Shown: positions 9,470 to 36,002, counted from the stretch's first letter. The stretch is 64,000 nucleotides of DNA from Membranipora membranacea (GCA_914767715.1 OU612069.1:7316001-7380000); one strand, 5' to 3'. The notes: generated by a model from the sequence alone, not told the origin. Program-made: numbers and translations.

Positions 9470-11815
9470 ATGGGCGTCAGTGTAGTTTAGGCTGTTTGTG
9501 AGATTAGCCTGAGTTCTGACAGTCGCTCTTGCTATGGGCGTCAGTGTAGTTAGGCTGTTTGTGAGATGAGACTGAGTTCTGACAGCCGCTCTTGCTATGG
9601 GCGTCAGTGTAGTTAGGCTGTTTGTGAGATGAGCCTGAGTTCTGACAGTAGCTTATGCTATGGGCGTCAGTGTAGTTTAGGCTGTTTGTGAGATTAGCCT
9701 GAGTTCTGACAGTAGCTTATGCTATGGGCGTCAGTGTAGTTTAGGCTGTTTGTGAGATTAGCCTGAGTTCTGAGAGTAGCGTATGCTATTGGTGTCCGAA
9801 AAGTTTAGACAGTTTGTGAGCCCGACTTCTTCTGACAGTATGATATGGGTGTTCGTGTAGTTTAGGCAGTTTGTGATCCCGAATTCTTCTGACGGTATGA
9901 TATGGGTGTCAGTTTGGTTAAGGCAGTACGTGAGGTTGGCCTGAGTTCTGACAGTAGCCTATGATATGGGCGTCAGTGTAGTTTAGGCAGTTTGTGAGCC
10001 AGACTTCTTCTGACAGTATGATATGGGTGTCAGTGTAGTTAAGGCAGTGCGTGAGGTTAGCCTGAGTTCTGACAGTAGCTTATGGTATTGGTGTCCGTGT
10101 ACTTTACGCGGTTTGTGAGCCAAACATCTTCGGACGGTATGATATGGGTGTCCGGGTAGTTTAGGCTGTTCGTGAGTTATGCCTGAGTTCTGACAGTAGC
10201 TCATGCGATGGGCGTCAGTGTAGTTCAGGCTATTTGTGAGATAAGCCTGAGTTCTGACAGTAGCGTATGGTATTGGTGTCCGAATAGTTTAGACAGTTTG
10301 TGAGCCTGACTTCTTCTGACGGTATGATATGGGTGTCAGTTTGGTTAAGGCAGTACGTGAGGTTGGCCTGAGTTCTGACAGTAGCCTATGATGTGGCCGT
10401 CAGTGTAGTTTAGGCAGTTTTTGAGCCAGACTTCTTCTGACAGTATGATATGGGTGTCAGTGTGGTTAAGGCAGTGCGTGAGGTTAGCCTGAGTTCTGAC
10501 AGTGGCTTATGGTATTGGTGTCCGTGTAGTTTACGCAGTTTGTGAGCCAAACATCTTCTGACGGTATGATATGGGTGTCCGGAGAGTTTAGGCTGTTTGT
10601 GAGATTAGCCTGAGTTCTGACAGTAGCTAATGCCATGAGCGTCAGTGTAGTTAAGGCTATTTGTGAGAGTAGCCTGAGTTCTGACAGTAGCTTATGCCAT
10701 GAGCGTCAGTGTAGTTTAGGCTATTTGTGATCCCGATTTCTTCTGACAGTAGCGTATGGTATTGTCTGCATAGTTTACGCAGTTTGTGAGCCCGACTTCT
10801 TCTGACTGTATGATATGGGCGTCCGTGTAGATTAGGCTGTTTGTGAGATTAGCCTGAGTTCTGACAGTAGCTTATGCTATGGGCGTCAGTGTAGTTTGGT
10901 TGTTTGTGAGGTTGGCCTGAGTTCTGACAGTAGCTTATGGTATTGGTGTCCGTGTACTTTACGCAGTTTGTGAGCCAAACTTCTTCTGACGGTGTGATAT
11001 GGGTGTCAATGTAGTTTAGGCAGTTTGTGAGATTAGCCTAAGTTCCGACAGTAGCTCATGCTATGGGCGTCAGTGTAGTTTAGGCACGTTGACAGATTAG
11101 CCTGAGTTCTGACAGTAGCTTATGCTATGGGCGTCAGAGTAGTTTAGGCTGTTTGTGAGATAAGCCTGAGTTCTGACAGTAGCTCATGCTATGTGCGTCA
11201 GTGTAGTTTAGGCTGTTTGTGAGATTAGCCTTAATTCTGACAGTAGCTTATGCTATGGGCGTCAGTGTAGTTTAGGCTGTTTGTGAGATTAGCCTGAGTT
11301 CAGAGAGTAGCTCATGCTATGGGCGTCAGTGTAGTTTGTTTGTTTGTGAGATTAGCCCGAGTTCTGAGAGTAGCGTATGGTATTGGTGTCCGAATAGTTT
11401 AGACAGTTTTTGAGCCCGACTTCTTCTGACGGTATGATATGGGTGTCTGTGTAGTTTAGGCAGTTTGTGATCCCGATTTCTTCTGACGGTATGCTATGGG
11501 TGTCAGTGTAGTTTAGGCTGTTTGTGAGATTAGCCTGAGTTCAGAGAGTAGCTCATGCTATGGGCGTCAGTGTAGTTTGTTTGTTTGTGAGATTAGCCTG
11601 AGTTCTGACAGTAGCGTATGGTATCGGTGTCCGAATAGTTTAGACAGTTTGTGAGCCCGACTTCTTCTGACGGTATGATATGGGTGTCAGTTTGGTTAAG
11701 GCAGTACGTGAGGTTGGCCTGAGTTCTGACAGTAGCCTATGATGTGGCCGTCAGTGTAGTTTAGGTAGTTTGTGAGCCAGACTTCTTCTGACAATATGAT
11801 ATGGGTGTCTACAAC
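9470..11815 (+). repeat. ~63-bp minisatellite array, left (about 37 units)
   Basis: Tandem units around GCGTCAGTGTAGTTTAGGCT ... GCCTGAGTTCTGACAGTAGC. Two unit subtypes alternate: one with GAGATTAGCCTGAGTTCTGA, the other with GAGCCCGACTTCTTCTGAC. Blocks of several subtypes recur as a larger period, around 9.78-10.2, 10.26-10.6 and 11.36-11.8 kb, giving a higher-order repeat. The same satellite occurs reverse-complemented at 53.4-54.1 kb. It is not coding. Confidence 0.9.
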
Positions 11816-11905
11816 AGACGAGCTGCGCCACATGGGAAAATAAATTGGGAATGGCGCAGCTCGGCTAGGGGCAACTTATGTGTGGCGCAGCTCGGTTAGT
11901 TTCAA
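11816..11905. repeat. Palindromic GAGCTGCGCCAC motifs at the array edge
   Basis: GAGCTGCGCCAC is followed by two copies of its reverse complement (GGCGCAGCTCGG and GTGGCGCAGCTCGG), so two alternative hairpins are possible directly after the last minisatellite unit. Confidence 0.7.
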
Positions 11906-14700
11906 ATTTTGAAGACATGAGAACACAACTCATGAATTTGATAGTCTGACACTACTCAGTCGGAAAAGAGTTGGAGTCAACTTGGGTTTTGGAGGTATGA
12001 TTGTTAACAACTAAGTCTGCACCATCTTGATAGCTGAGTCTGATAATTGGGTCCTAGGCCTGACTTTGAGTTTAGAGGATCACTCACTGGCCTGAGCACT
12101 GAAAGGTGACCTTTTTAGCGTTATCACTGTCAGACACTCTCAATATAGAGCCTCCTTGGAAAAAATATATGCAGAGGAGAGGTGTCTGTCATGTGAACTG
12201 TTCTGATTGTCACCACCCAATCTATCTTACCAAGGACTGGCAAGGACTAGCTAGGAGTACTCCTTGATCTTTCACTACAGACAGCTCCTGGACCAATCTG
12301 TAGGATCTATGTATGTAGTTAATTTTTGTCATTGTTACAGTGAATCGGAGTCACAGGTTTGGTGGAATGTTGTTGACGATGCAGCAGCACCCTCACTGGC
12401 AGACTATCTATCTATGACCCAATGGTCCTCCTTATCCAAAACCTGTCTGGGTCTGTGGCAATGTTTGACAGTCGTATTACGTTCAATTCTTTCATTCAAT
12501 GACCTCATAGCTCTATCGCTAACACAGGAACATAAACTTTTTATCACAGTTGAGCATGTCATTTGGTTTCTGCATCGATTGATCAAATTATCATTTTTCC
12601 TTTCAGAACGGTTGAAGACAAGGTGATGACAACAAAATTAAAACCAGCCTATGGCCCAGTGGTCTATCATAATATTGTTTGAAATAAAGTCATCTGGATG
12701 ATCAATATGCCGACAAACAACTTGCCGATCAACTATGAGATACGAGTCTGCAACAAAGTGCCACAAAGAAGGTCAAATGACATCTTTACATGAGTCTAAC
12801 TCCTTGGTCTTAGTATCTATGCATTTTTTTAATTGCTTGTGGGTCAGGTTTTCAGTTTAGGAACTCAAGCAGTCAAGCACATTTGAATTTTAAATGCCCA
12901 AAGTGCCACTGATAAGCTGATTCAAATCAATCGTTAGTTCTAACAGACAACAAATACATCGGTGAACTGGCTTGACAACTGTAATCTGTAAGTGGGTACC
13001 AAATTATTTCAAAGTTTTCTCCCTGGTCGGATTTAAATTTTTTTTTCTTACATACCATGTTTGTTTGTTGATGAGGAGCTGACATAAATGGTTCCTTTAT
13101 TTCTTTTTTCGTTATCTGTTTTGTGTAACGTATTTTAAGCATAATAATAATTATACTATGCCTAAGAAATTCTACAGAATAACGTATAGATAGATGCGAA
13201 TTTGTCAACAGTGACTGAAAGTTCTTTGAATAAAAAAACAGCTTAGGTGCCCTACTTAGGTCTCGTCCCCAAATCACTCTCTCATAGATAGAACTATACC
13301 TATGCATTCTGAGTAAATGCCTTGTGCACGAATTGTCTAATTGAGCCAAGTGACCAGACTACCTTGGGAGAAAGATTGATTTTTGCTGAGAGAACTTGGA
13401 GCCGTGTTTACAAGAACTATGGTAGAACAACCCATATGTCTGATACAATCATACCAGGGAGTTTGGGACAAATGTTATATTGTGTCCCCAACTCCCTGAT
13501 CATACATACTCCCTGATATCTTTAGTTCACCCAAGGACTTACTATCACTCTCCTACATCTGTCTGCCTATTTTGTTCACCTCTATTTATGCTAAAGATAA
13601 GAAACGACTGAGAAAGTTTTTCAAAGACGCTAATAATCTGAATATTCAAAACATAAGTGTCCTTGATGCCATTATAGATAATTGAACTAAAAACCTGATA
13701 CTAAATTACATACATGATGATGAACATGTTATACATGAATTTTTACCAAAGCTTCCATCAGGAAGATTCAGGACATTAAAATATCGATCTTCTTGGGGGA
13801 AAGACAGTTTTGTAAGCAACATGATTTTATCCATCAATAATATCATTTTAACCCAATCCACGATGAGATGTCAGCTTTTTTTCACGTATTTTTTTCTTTG
13901 CTCTATGTGAACAGCAGTGTATCAAACAACAAATTTCGCAACATACTTATATGTGAGTGACACATAAACTAATCAATCAATCCAAAGTTGGAGTAAGGAT
14001 AGGGGTTTGGTTTGACCCAAAAAAGTTGGATCAATGTGACTACGAGCCAGAATACCTGTCGCTGTTATGCATATTATATTCGATGTACCTGAAAATAAAA
14101 ATTAAAAGCACAATACACTGTGAATCATTCGATCTTGTTACTATTGATAGATCTAAGCAGAGTATAGCAGGGTGCGAGGACTGCCTTACGCAATGAACCT
14201 TCTTTTCAGTTCCCCGGGGCCTGCACCCAGTGACCAAGCACCCTGATGAAGTTTGTTCATTTATTTGATACATAAAAAAATCTCTAGGTATCACCATCAA
14301 CAGTATTGAATACCAACTGAAGTCCACAGCTTGACATTAATTTATCATCTACATCCTTCAGCCATGTTACAAGGGTAGCCTATATGAAGCACTTACAGTG
14401 AGATGTGGCAGGACTAGGAGATGAGCTGTGCAACAGCATTATTGTTGTGTATAAAATCTCCTTGATCTCTCGTTGTTCATTGGAAAACACTTTAACTCGG
14501 TGAAGTCTCAGCATCTTAAATCCGGCTAAGAGTACCAGCCACTGTCTTACCAATGCAATCCTGATACATGTGATCAAAGATTAACTCAGTCTGGTGTTGA
14601 TTGCATATCATTCCTATGGCTTATCTCTGGTTAATATCATACACATACATACACATGTTGTTTGGACTTTGTCAGATTACAGACACATCAATCACAGTCA
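11906..14700. other. Gene-poor stretch
   Basis: No gene recognised. An open plus frame at 12,309-12,626 (MYVVNFCHCYSESESQVWW ...) follows an acceptor-like TTACAG, but resembles no family I know and is probably chance or relic. Repeat A lies at 12,735-12,895. The 13,240-13,345 segment is a diverged relative of 30,415-30,510 (shared CATTCTGAGT and GTCTAATTGA). Confidence 0.4.
12735..12895 (+). repeat. Dispersed repeat A, diverged copy
   Basis: Contains GATACGAGTCTGCAACAAAG, AGTGCCACAAAGAAGGTCAA and GGAACTCAAGCAGTCAAGCA, in the order expected for the family also seen at 8,640-8,800 and 23,475-23,625 (opposite orientation to the latter). Confidence 0.55.
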
Positions 14701-14726
14701 AACTTTGAACTAAGTAACTTGATGCG

Positions 14727-15955
14727 GTAACTGTAAATTGCTGAACAGGCTGAACATGCTGAACAGCTCAACAGAATTTCTCAGACTACTAATTATGCAC
14801 AAGGCTGGACAACTCCTTATATTCTGCTGAATACTTACATTAAGTTTGCAATTGCCTTTGTTTCTTTCTATTATTTTATCCACAGTAAGTATTTGGGTGT
14901 TACACTTAGTGAATGGATGAATTCATTTTGTTTTCCATCATTCATGAGGGAAAACAAATGAAGCAATTAATCTACCAAATCTGAAAATTTTAGGAAACTA
15001 GAAACACTATTCAGCACAATGCCAACCTTTCATCTAGGCAGTCTTGACAAGCTTTGTTGGGGGGGGGGGGGGGGTGGGGGGGTGGGTGTTGTTGGTTCCA
15101 TCCATCCATTCACTAAGTGTAACACCCAAATACTTACTGTGGATAAAATAATGGAAAGTAACAAAGGCAATTGCAAACTTAATATAAGTGACTGGTCTAT
15201 ATTATCATTAACCTGAGAATTTGGTTTATATTATGTAGATTGAACACTTGCCTATAAAATTCGTAATTCTGCATAAGATTTAGATAACCAATTGATATAT
15301 TTCAATATCAAATTTATCATGAGTTATGTCAGCACAATAATAATGAGATTTCTTGATGACTACATTTTACAAGGGAGACAGAAATTAATAATTTGATTAT
15401 CGCTTACAGCTGGCACATATATATATATATATATATGTATTATATATGAATTTATGGATCAGTGGAAAAACACATAGCGTTGCTATTTGAGAAGATATGC
15501 CATCAGTATAAAGCCTTGTGTGAGGATATAACTAAAGTTATAAATCTTGCAGCTTGTACATTACGCATGATTGAAGTTCCAGTAACAACCTTCAAAAACT
15601 CAGGCAAGCGCTGCTTGACAAAAGTTTACGAGTGTCAGCTATAACAGATTCTGAACTTGTGGACCATTTAAAGATGAGAAATGCTGTCCAGCAACCACGC
15701 ATGAAATAGCCATACGCCTCCTAAGGGTTAGATATGTACCCCACGTTCGTGTAATATATATCAGTGATGCTCTAAAACAAATATTTTAGGTGCCAGCAGG
15801 AACTTAGGATTGATTCATTATACTCATTAAATCATTTGGCTGAGAGGAATGTGTTTGAGAAGTTATAGTCAGCCACTGAAAATAATACAAAAACTAATTT
15901 TAGTCTGAGAAATTCTGTTCAGCTGTTCAGCCTGTTCAGCAATTTACAGTTACCG
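14727..15955. mobile_element. Nested inverted-repeat element, ~1.23 kb
   Basis: Outer arms: GGTAACTGTAAATTGCTGAA from 14,727 and its reverse complement ending at about 15,955, with GAACAGAATTTCTCAGACTA-type sequence inside each arm. Inner arms: 14,850-14,925 and 15,100-15,190 are reverse complements (AAGTATTTGGGTGTTACACT). A G-rich run (15,057-15,085) lies in the loop and a (TA)n tract near 15,420. No transposase frame is visible, and no convincing target duplication, so this may be one foldback element nested in another. Confidence 0.65.
15057..15085 (+). repeat. G-rich run
   Basis: Sixteen Gs in a row (15,059-15,074) followed by further G tracts separated by single Ts. It can form a G-quadruplex and is likely length-variable. 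Confidence 0.8.
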
Positions 15956-16196
15956 AGCTCCGCATTATGAGTTCTCTTTTCTGAGCTTAGGCTAGCAATA
16001 CACAGTTTCGATGTCACTTTTCTTGTCAAAAACATGTGCTAAATGCTCTTCTAAAACTGTTAAAAGGTGATATAAGATTTTCTAAATATAAATTAGAATA
16101 TTCTAACAAAGAATGAGAAAATGATAAGTGTATATCCAAGAGTTTGGGTAATCATCCATACGTCTCCTTAATACTGAATTTCAGCTGCACTCAAGC

Positions 16197-16263
16197 TAAG
16201 TGAATTAATTCACTCTCTATCGATCAGAGATATACATGCAATAGTATATCACGTCATCAGTGT
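16197..16263 (-). mobile_element. Truncated MULE-like MITE abutting the satellite
   Basis: Reverse-complement 5' half of the family at 20,343-20,557 (CACACTGATGACGTGATATA ... ATCTCTGATCGATAGAG). Its terminal CAGTGTG directly touches the first satellite unit, marking the distal edge of the array. Confidence 0.65.
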
Positions 16264-29236
<12,973 letters not shown>

Positions 29237-29699
29237 TCAAAACTCTGACCTTATAACCTCAGCCTGTTGGAGAAACGAAAATAAGTTTTATACTACCAGC
29301 CTAGCTTAAAAGTCTGGCTACACATGCCTTATTTTCCATAGCATTAGGAAACATGAAATTAGCTGCCCAATCCTTATCGTACTAAAAGTGCCACTGATCG
29401 TACTGAAAGTGCCCGATGGAAAATACGGCGTGTGTAAAGATACTCATCAGCGTTACAAAAACAGGCTAAAATTCATTATGTAACAAACCCATGTATTATA
29501 TATTCAAATTAAAAGTTCTTTTGTTTCACCAGCTTAAGCTGGAGACTCGTTTCAACTCCAAACAAGTTGTCACTGCTCTCATCTGCAGGATTAGGTTCAG
29601 TCCAATTTCAGGGGACAATAGAGTGATTTACTCTTCAAACAGGGGATCCAGGGTGCAGTATTGTGTCGAGGAGTGTATTTGTTGCAGCTTCTGGCCACC

Positions 29700-29765
29700 T
29701 CCCAACATCTTTATGGGGCGTTGGCTGTCCGTGATTGGTCTGGGGGGATTTGGGCCCGCCCTGGT
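29700..29765 (-). promoter_or_regulatory. SMAD1/5: Candidate SMAD1/5 promoter elements
   Basis: About 500 bp upstream of the SMAD start codon, the minus strand holds a GC box (GGGCGGG, 29,754-29,760), a CCAAT box (GACCAATCACGG), AGCCAAC and a weak TATA-like CATAAAG (29,709-29,715), in that order. The GC content is above that of the surroundings. Function is inferred from motifs only. Confidence 0.4.
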
Positions 29766-29883
29766 CTTTGTGTTGGTGTGTTCCCTGTATATCTGGCAGA
29801 ACTTATCCTGGTTCAGTGTAATTTTACATGTGAAAGAAGGCAGTTCACTTTATTATGAACTCAGATCAGTTAGATCAAGATAG

Positions 29884-32800
29884 TATATACAAAAGCAGTT
29901 TAGAGGAAAAAGGCAAAAGGTATGAATATTAACCTTTTCATTTTATTGCAACCTGCATTCCTCATTCAAGGATTAACTATATTATAAATATACCTTGAAT
30001 TGTGCAAAGGCTTAATTTGGCATCAGGATTGATGCATTTGACACCTTATTAATTTTACGTTTTGGAAGTAAAAATTTTTTTTTAAAAGTTGTAAAGTATA
30101 AAGTTAATTTTTTGAGAACTGTGTAATGCTTTTATACATAGTCATGTAGTCATTGTTTGTGTTAATCTTTTTAGATTTCACGGTGTGAATCTCGGTAAAA
30201 CTCGACAATAAATGGTATAAATTGTACGACAAAAGTCCAAGTTCCATCAGTAAAAATCCCAAGTCACATTATCCACTAAACTGAAAGCCTAACGATAGGG
30301 AATCGTTAAAGCGTGTGTAGTCACAGCCTAAATCATATTACCAGGGGTCTTTAAATTAAAAAAAGCCATAGTTGCAGTCAGATTGCTCACGCAATGAGTG
30401 AGTGATAGCTGCTGGGGTCTCGTTCAAACATCGTTCGCTCATTGATGGAACTATCCGCATTCTGAGTGAACGATTTGGGAGCGGTCTTGTCTAATTGAAA
30501 GACCAAGAGGGTGATGATTTGCTGGGACTGTTGTTCTGTGGTTTGTGCAGTGAGAAAATGAAATTACATCTGTAAGTCTTAATAGTATTAAATGTTCCAA
30601 CTTTGTTTACAGTCAACACAGAACTTTTCCGCCAAAAGATTTATATATTCTTTTAGATGATAATGTGTCCTCCTCAAACAAGCTATAGGGGTGAGACGGT
30701 AGTAATCACCATCATCCACACCACGAACCGCAGCTCATGATTATCAATGCTGCAAGATCTGGAAGGGCCTAACTGACTTGTGCGTGGTCAATGGATGGTC
30801 TTCCCCCTCCCTATTCAACAGAGCCGTCAACAATAGAAGAGCTTACTGATCCTGCAACTCGGTTAATGGTGAATCACAAACAGCTGCAGTCCACCAATCC
30901 TTGGCATATCAGATTAAAAAGGCAAAAAATAACAAATTTAAAAGCCTTCAAGAATAATCTGTCAATACTCAAATCTGTCAGAACAATCAACTAGTCTTAA
31001 ACTGAAGCGAGCTCACAAAGGGCAAGGTCAACTCATAAACACAGGGCAAGACCTGGTGGCAATAACCAAACCCTGACAGTCAAGATAAAGATATTAAAAC
31101 AATAGTCCAGCTGTGCAGATATGAAAATCAGACAGACATTGAGGATGAAATTGTGGTCAAAGAACAGTTTAGGGTGGAATACCCTGCCACCACCCTGAGC
31201 AATCAACAATGAACGAAGAGTCAAACAATGAAATCATGAGCTACAATCTCTAAAAAAAACTCCCAAAAACTAGTTCAAATAGATCACAGAATCACTAATG
31301 AAACATCATTAAGTGCCACTAATGAGTATCAGTGTGGATAGCTTTTGTGCTCAAGATGCATGTTGGGGGTTGTATGTGGGACAACACCTAGTACCCCCAA
31401 CAGTCTCTCACCAAAAAGTGTAGAGTACCCAAGCTTGGAAGAAAGCACTGTAGTTCTTTAATTGGGTACAATTTGTATCCAAAGTGCTCAACAGTGCACA
31501 TAGGACATAAATTCAGGGCATTATCTTGCACAGCGCCAAATGAAATGCGTTTGAGAACTGCTGTTCAAAATCACTACTTTAATACAGTGATAAAGGGTCT
31601 GATTGATCATCAGATCCAGACAGCACGGAACCAGGAAACTGCATACACCCTGACTGTATGTTGCATACCTTAAATACAAGCATGTCTCCAACCGACCAAC
31701 AGTAACTGTAATAATGCTGCAGACAGTCTGCAAGCTCCAACTGATCATTAACTTTCAAATTACACGCTGAACAATGTTAGCAAAATCTGACAGACAAAAG
31801 GGTAGAGTGTGCTTCTTCCATAAGATTGATGACTCATATAGGCCACTTCAAATGTCACTGACACTATTGGAAATATGATAAATGATTTATTAATGTCATA
31901 ATCCAGATGTGTGACCGGTGGGGCCAGAAGGTCGGGGCATCAAGTGACTGTTGGTCAGTAGCAACCTAGACCATTGGGAGTTGCTGCCGGTCCACTGGTC
32001 ACCTGCGGCTTGACCAGTGGCATGGAGGCAGTTGAATTCAACTTGATCTAGTAGCAACCTGTCCATTTGCTGATGTTATGAAATTGAGGCAAATCATAAA
32101 TGATACTCATAATTGTGCATCCACACAAATATATCTGCTGAATAATAGAAATGGCTGGCATTCAAACTGTCAAATACTATCATCCACACTTTTATGGTCA
32201 GTGAAATAAAAATGAATCATCACTTCATCATGAGTCTTGAGGATTTAAGATTACAAGGCAACTCACAAAGTGGCAAAACAATAGAATTACAAGACCATAA
32301 AGAGACACAAGAAAGTACACAATGTTCAACGTGAAGTAGGCTCCCTTATTCATTGATTGTTCAAATAATTTCATACAAAGAAATCTATAAAAATCTAGTC
32401 TCAAATCAAAACACAGATGCCGACATACAGTCTAATCCACTCAAATAAAAGTCTTGACAGACTCCCAGGGCAATATTACACATCATACGCGATGCAGCTA
32501 GTATGCTCACTGTAGCAAACATAGAAAATTTTGCCTCTGCTACAAGGTGGCAAAACCTGGGTGATCTCAATCGCTAAAATTAGCAAGACATTGCGGTGAT
32601 ATCCCCTTCTTTCAAAGTACTCAGGTCTTGTGCTTAGAGGGAGTCCTTTGCTGAGAATATTTAAATAGTTCGCACATGAAGAGAAACAATTGAGCATAAG
32701 ACCTCCAACATCTATTTTTTAGAAATTATATTATAATGACTTTAAAAAAGTTATAACGAACCGATAACCCAGACTACAACTCAAACATGGCTGTTCTTTC

Positions 32801-35637
32801 AGAATTCACTTGAGGAGTGTAGGGTACCAACCTAGTTAAGCTAGAATCTTTTGACCATGTCTAAGGTTACTGAACTGGCAACTGCTGGCTTCATGGTGAG
32901 ACAGCATATCAAATCTGAGACCAGTGAGATCATGAGACAAGTAATTAATCTTTGCCAGTCGACCTGATATATCCTTACTTCGTGAGCACATGGACTGAAT
33001 CACATCAGCAACAGTGTCGACTAGCAATCAGCTAAACTTGGGCATTTTGGTTAGAAATCATATCAATGCTATAGATTCCAAGCCACCTGGCAGCAACATA
33101 TTTGCAGCATATACAATGGTCTGTCTGTAGGACTTTCAACCAAAAGTGAAGATATGAAAATTTTGTGGTTCACAGGTCTTTTTTAGTAACGGCATCAGAG
33201 GTATTGCATTACATGGAGCAAGAGGAACGAGACACCACGATAATTTTCAGCGGTGAATTTAAATAGAGCTGAATATTGAATCTGATATCCATAGCAATGG
33301 CTTGAAGATGGCTACCATCACCAGTGATGTACGGAGTGCATGATCATGATTCCAAATCTCACAGAATGAATATTACCAACGTGGATTCTATGAATAGAGA
33401 CCACCACCATATTTGCATGGAGCTAGGGCACTAAATTGAAATCTGCTATTCAAATTAAGAACAACCTGCTACCATTGTGAAATCTAAAAATGTATGACAA
33501 AATAACGAAAAATAGCTGAATCCCAAGTATATAGGCTACTTGATGAACAAAGAGCAACGATCAAATGAAACTGAACGGATATTGATGTCCCAGAAAGCTA
33601 TGCATTGAACCACTTTGCAACGCGCTAGACTCCACTAACTTGATTTTCCACCAAAGGCTGCTGGAAATACCCTAAAGATGAGAAATATGTTAATATCATC
33701 AGGGATCAAGGTGAGCCAAACCTTCCTAGTCATTATGCCTTTAGACCGAATTGGGTAAGATATTGTAAAAGTTCGCATCAGTTTAGATCTACAATGACAT
33801 ACATATGGAACCAAATCATCACGTAGCTTAGGTGATGACTCATTGTCCTCTTGGAAAGCACATCACAAGATCGTTAATTTTGATTATTTGAGAGAACCCT
33901 ATCTGCTCAAGCGCACAAAAATATACACAGTGTATATTCTACCATCAAACATACATGGTCAGAATCAAAAGAAATGGATTTCAATTGATGGTTTGAAAGC
34001 CTAACTTGATAGATAGTAGTAGCAGCCCATGTGTCTGTAACGATACATTTTCTCCTCCAATCTGGTCCATTAACTAAATGAATTCCATCACCATCTGGCA
34101 TTGGTTTGCTTGGGAGCCTCTAAATTCTTTGTAGAAGCCTACAGAGTAGGTACAGGTACCACAGGCCGAACTACTCTGTCCCACTGGCTTGCAAACCCTG
34201 ACTCTCACCATGGTGGTGAAACCGGTATCCTGAACTTGGAACGGATTACATACAAACAGAGTGCCACATTACCTGAGCATTCAAATCTATGAAGCGGTGA
34301 TCATGCCGGCAAGTACCAAGTACCGTTTGTTCCTTTTTTTAACTCGTACACAAACAGGGTTCCTGGTGATCAGACAGACGGTCACAGTGTCATTCATGTA
34401 AATTATTATTGTCCTCACTTTACTAGGTCTAGTAAGACTCAGGCAAATGGAGTAAGTATTACACTACTACTCTGTTGTCAGCTGACTATCTCAGAACAGA
34501 ACGACTACACTAACTTTAACTAACTTAGTCTTAGAGTTAGGTTAGTCCCATTTACAAAATTTATGAATAAAAAATGATTCAGGCCAATCAATGTGAGACA
34601 AACAAACCAAGTTACAATGATTGTTGTAATGTATACGTGACTGGATTCCACTCAATAAACACAGCAGCCACTGGATCAACATCAATGCAATCCACCACCG
34701 CCACACCATGAGTGATCAACAAACAACAATAATTGTGAATTTACTGAAATATATATATAAAAATAAAGACATGAAATAAAAATAATTTCAGCAAGCAACT
34801 TTTATGACTTACCAAACACTTTTTGAGCAATCTCAATCTGTTAAACCAATCACAAGAGTGTGACCTTCAACACTGAGTCACAACTGGATTTCATTTGCTA
34901 TTGTCAGTTACTACAGTCTATTACGCAGCACATTCACTGTTTTTTTTGGGTTGATAAATTTGGCAAAATGAGTGAATCACTTCATCTCATTGCACTTTAG
35001 TGATTTGCCCAGGATATTGATGCGCAAACCTATAAATGCTCTTTTCACCTTCCCAGATTACCAATTATGAATAATGAATCAAATCTTAATACATTTGAGG
35101 AATGAAAATCCTCAATTTCAACTCCTAAATTAGTATTTTATCAACAAATCTTGTGAAGTGAACAAAGTCAAAGTGTTTTAATTTCAGAGTAGTGATACAA
35201 ATTAGGGGCCAGACAGTGTTGCGCCAGTGGACCATGTAATCAACTAGAGTGTGGGGGTTTCAAAAGCCAGACAGCATATATCTTATGAATTGAATAGAGT
35301 CTCAGTCTACACCGGATACAGCATGGTAACTGTTGTTGTTGTAACAAATTTTCTATTTTCCGTACTGTCCAGACTTCACAGAATATGTACATGTAAGTGA
35401 GAATTTGTTCTATTCGGAATTTGTATGACATGAGTTATGGGTAACTGTCTTGCTGATGATCGATCTGCTTGTATACGGATATATCTAACGTATTTGCCAT
35501 ATGTTTATGTATAGTATTTCTATCAATAGTTAGTGTTACAGTGAGTAGGCTACACTCAATCAAGGACTCCTGAGTCCCTCCTTAGGGCTATTTCTAGGTC
35601 TGAAGTTTTGATGTTGCTGTCATCAGGGAGGGTGTAA
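29884..35637. other. Divergent intergenic region
   Basis: Between the SMAD promoter side and PPCDC. No gene recognised; open frames here are short and unlike any family. The 30,415-30,510 segment is a relative of 13,240-13,345. Weak inverted repeats occur around 31,910-32,060 (GGTCCACTGGTCACCTGCGG area). Confidence 0.5.
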
Positions 35638-35683
35638 GGCTGTCTTGACAAGCTTTGTTCGAACTAAGCTTGTCAAGACAGGC
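35638..35683. repeat. Perfect hairpin
   Basis: TGTCTTGACAAGCTT and AAGCTTGTCAAGACA are exact reverse complements around a ~10-nt loop. GTCTTGACAAGCTTTGTT also occurs at 15,041, inside the nested inverted-repeat element. Confidence 0.85.
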
Positions 35684-35867
35684 TAGGAGGGTGCATATAT
35701 GTCATACATTCACTTTGTACACTGAATTTAGGAGTTGTCAAGTTTGTGTATACTGTAAGTCATGAATTTCAGAATTAATTCAAATTAAATCGGATAATCA
35801 TCAAGTCGTTGAAAGAAGTGGCCACCACTGCACTGGTGATATAACTAGTTTTGCTTACTATGAAGTA

Positions 35868-36002
35868 ATGAGATTGCCTGGCTTCAGTAAGGATGCCAAG
35901 TTTGCGGCTCTGTTCTTGTATATGGGCATTGATGCTCATGAGGTGATGTCGTCGCTCGGTGCTGACATGCTTCCCACGTTTTTGAATCGGTCTTTTGGGT
36001 AG
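35868..36002 (+). CDS. Short open frame upstream of PPCDC
   Basis: Forty-four codons from ATG to TAG: MRLPGFSKDAKFAALFLYMG, then IDAHEVMSSLGADM. The composition looks protein-like and vaguely recalls capsid-like (gag) helices of retroelements, but I recognise no family. It could be a retroelement relic, a small gene or chance. Confidence 0.25.
   Translation: MRLPGFSKDAKFAALFLYMGIDAHEVMSSLGADMLPTFLNRSFG

Noticed and set aside
9470-11815. CRISPR-like array
   Set aside because: Units are contiguous and similar along their whole length, with no unique spacers; this is a eukaryotic minisatellite.
12309-12626. 105-codon open frame as a real exon
   Set aside because: No recognised domain and no paired splice sites beyond one acceptor-like motif.
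29491-29883. 130-codon plus-strand frame with a hydrophobic stretch upstream of SMAD
   Set aside because: It overlaps GC/CCAAT promoter motifs on the other strand and resembles no protein; likely chance in a GC-richer region.
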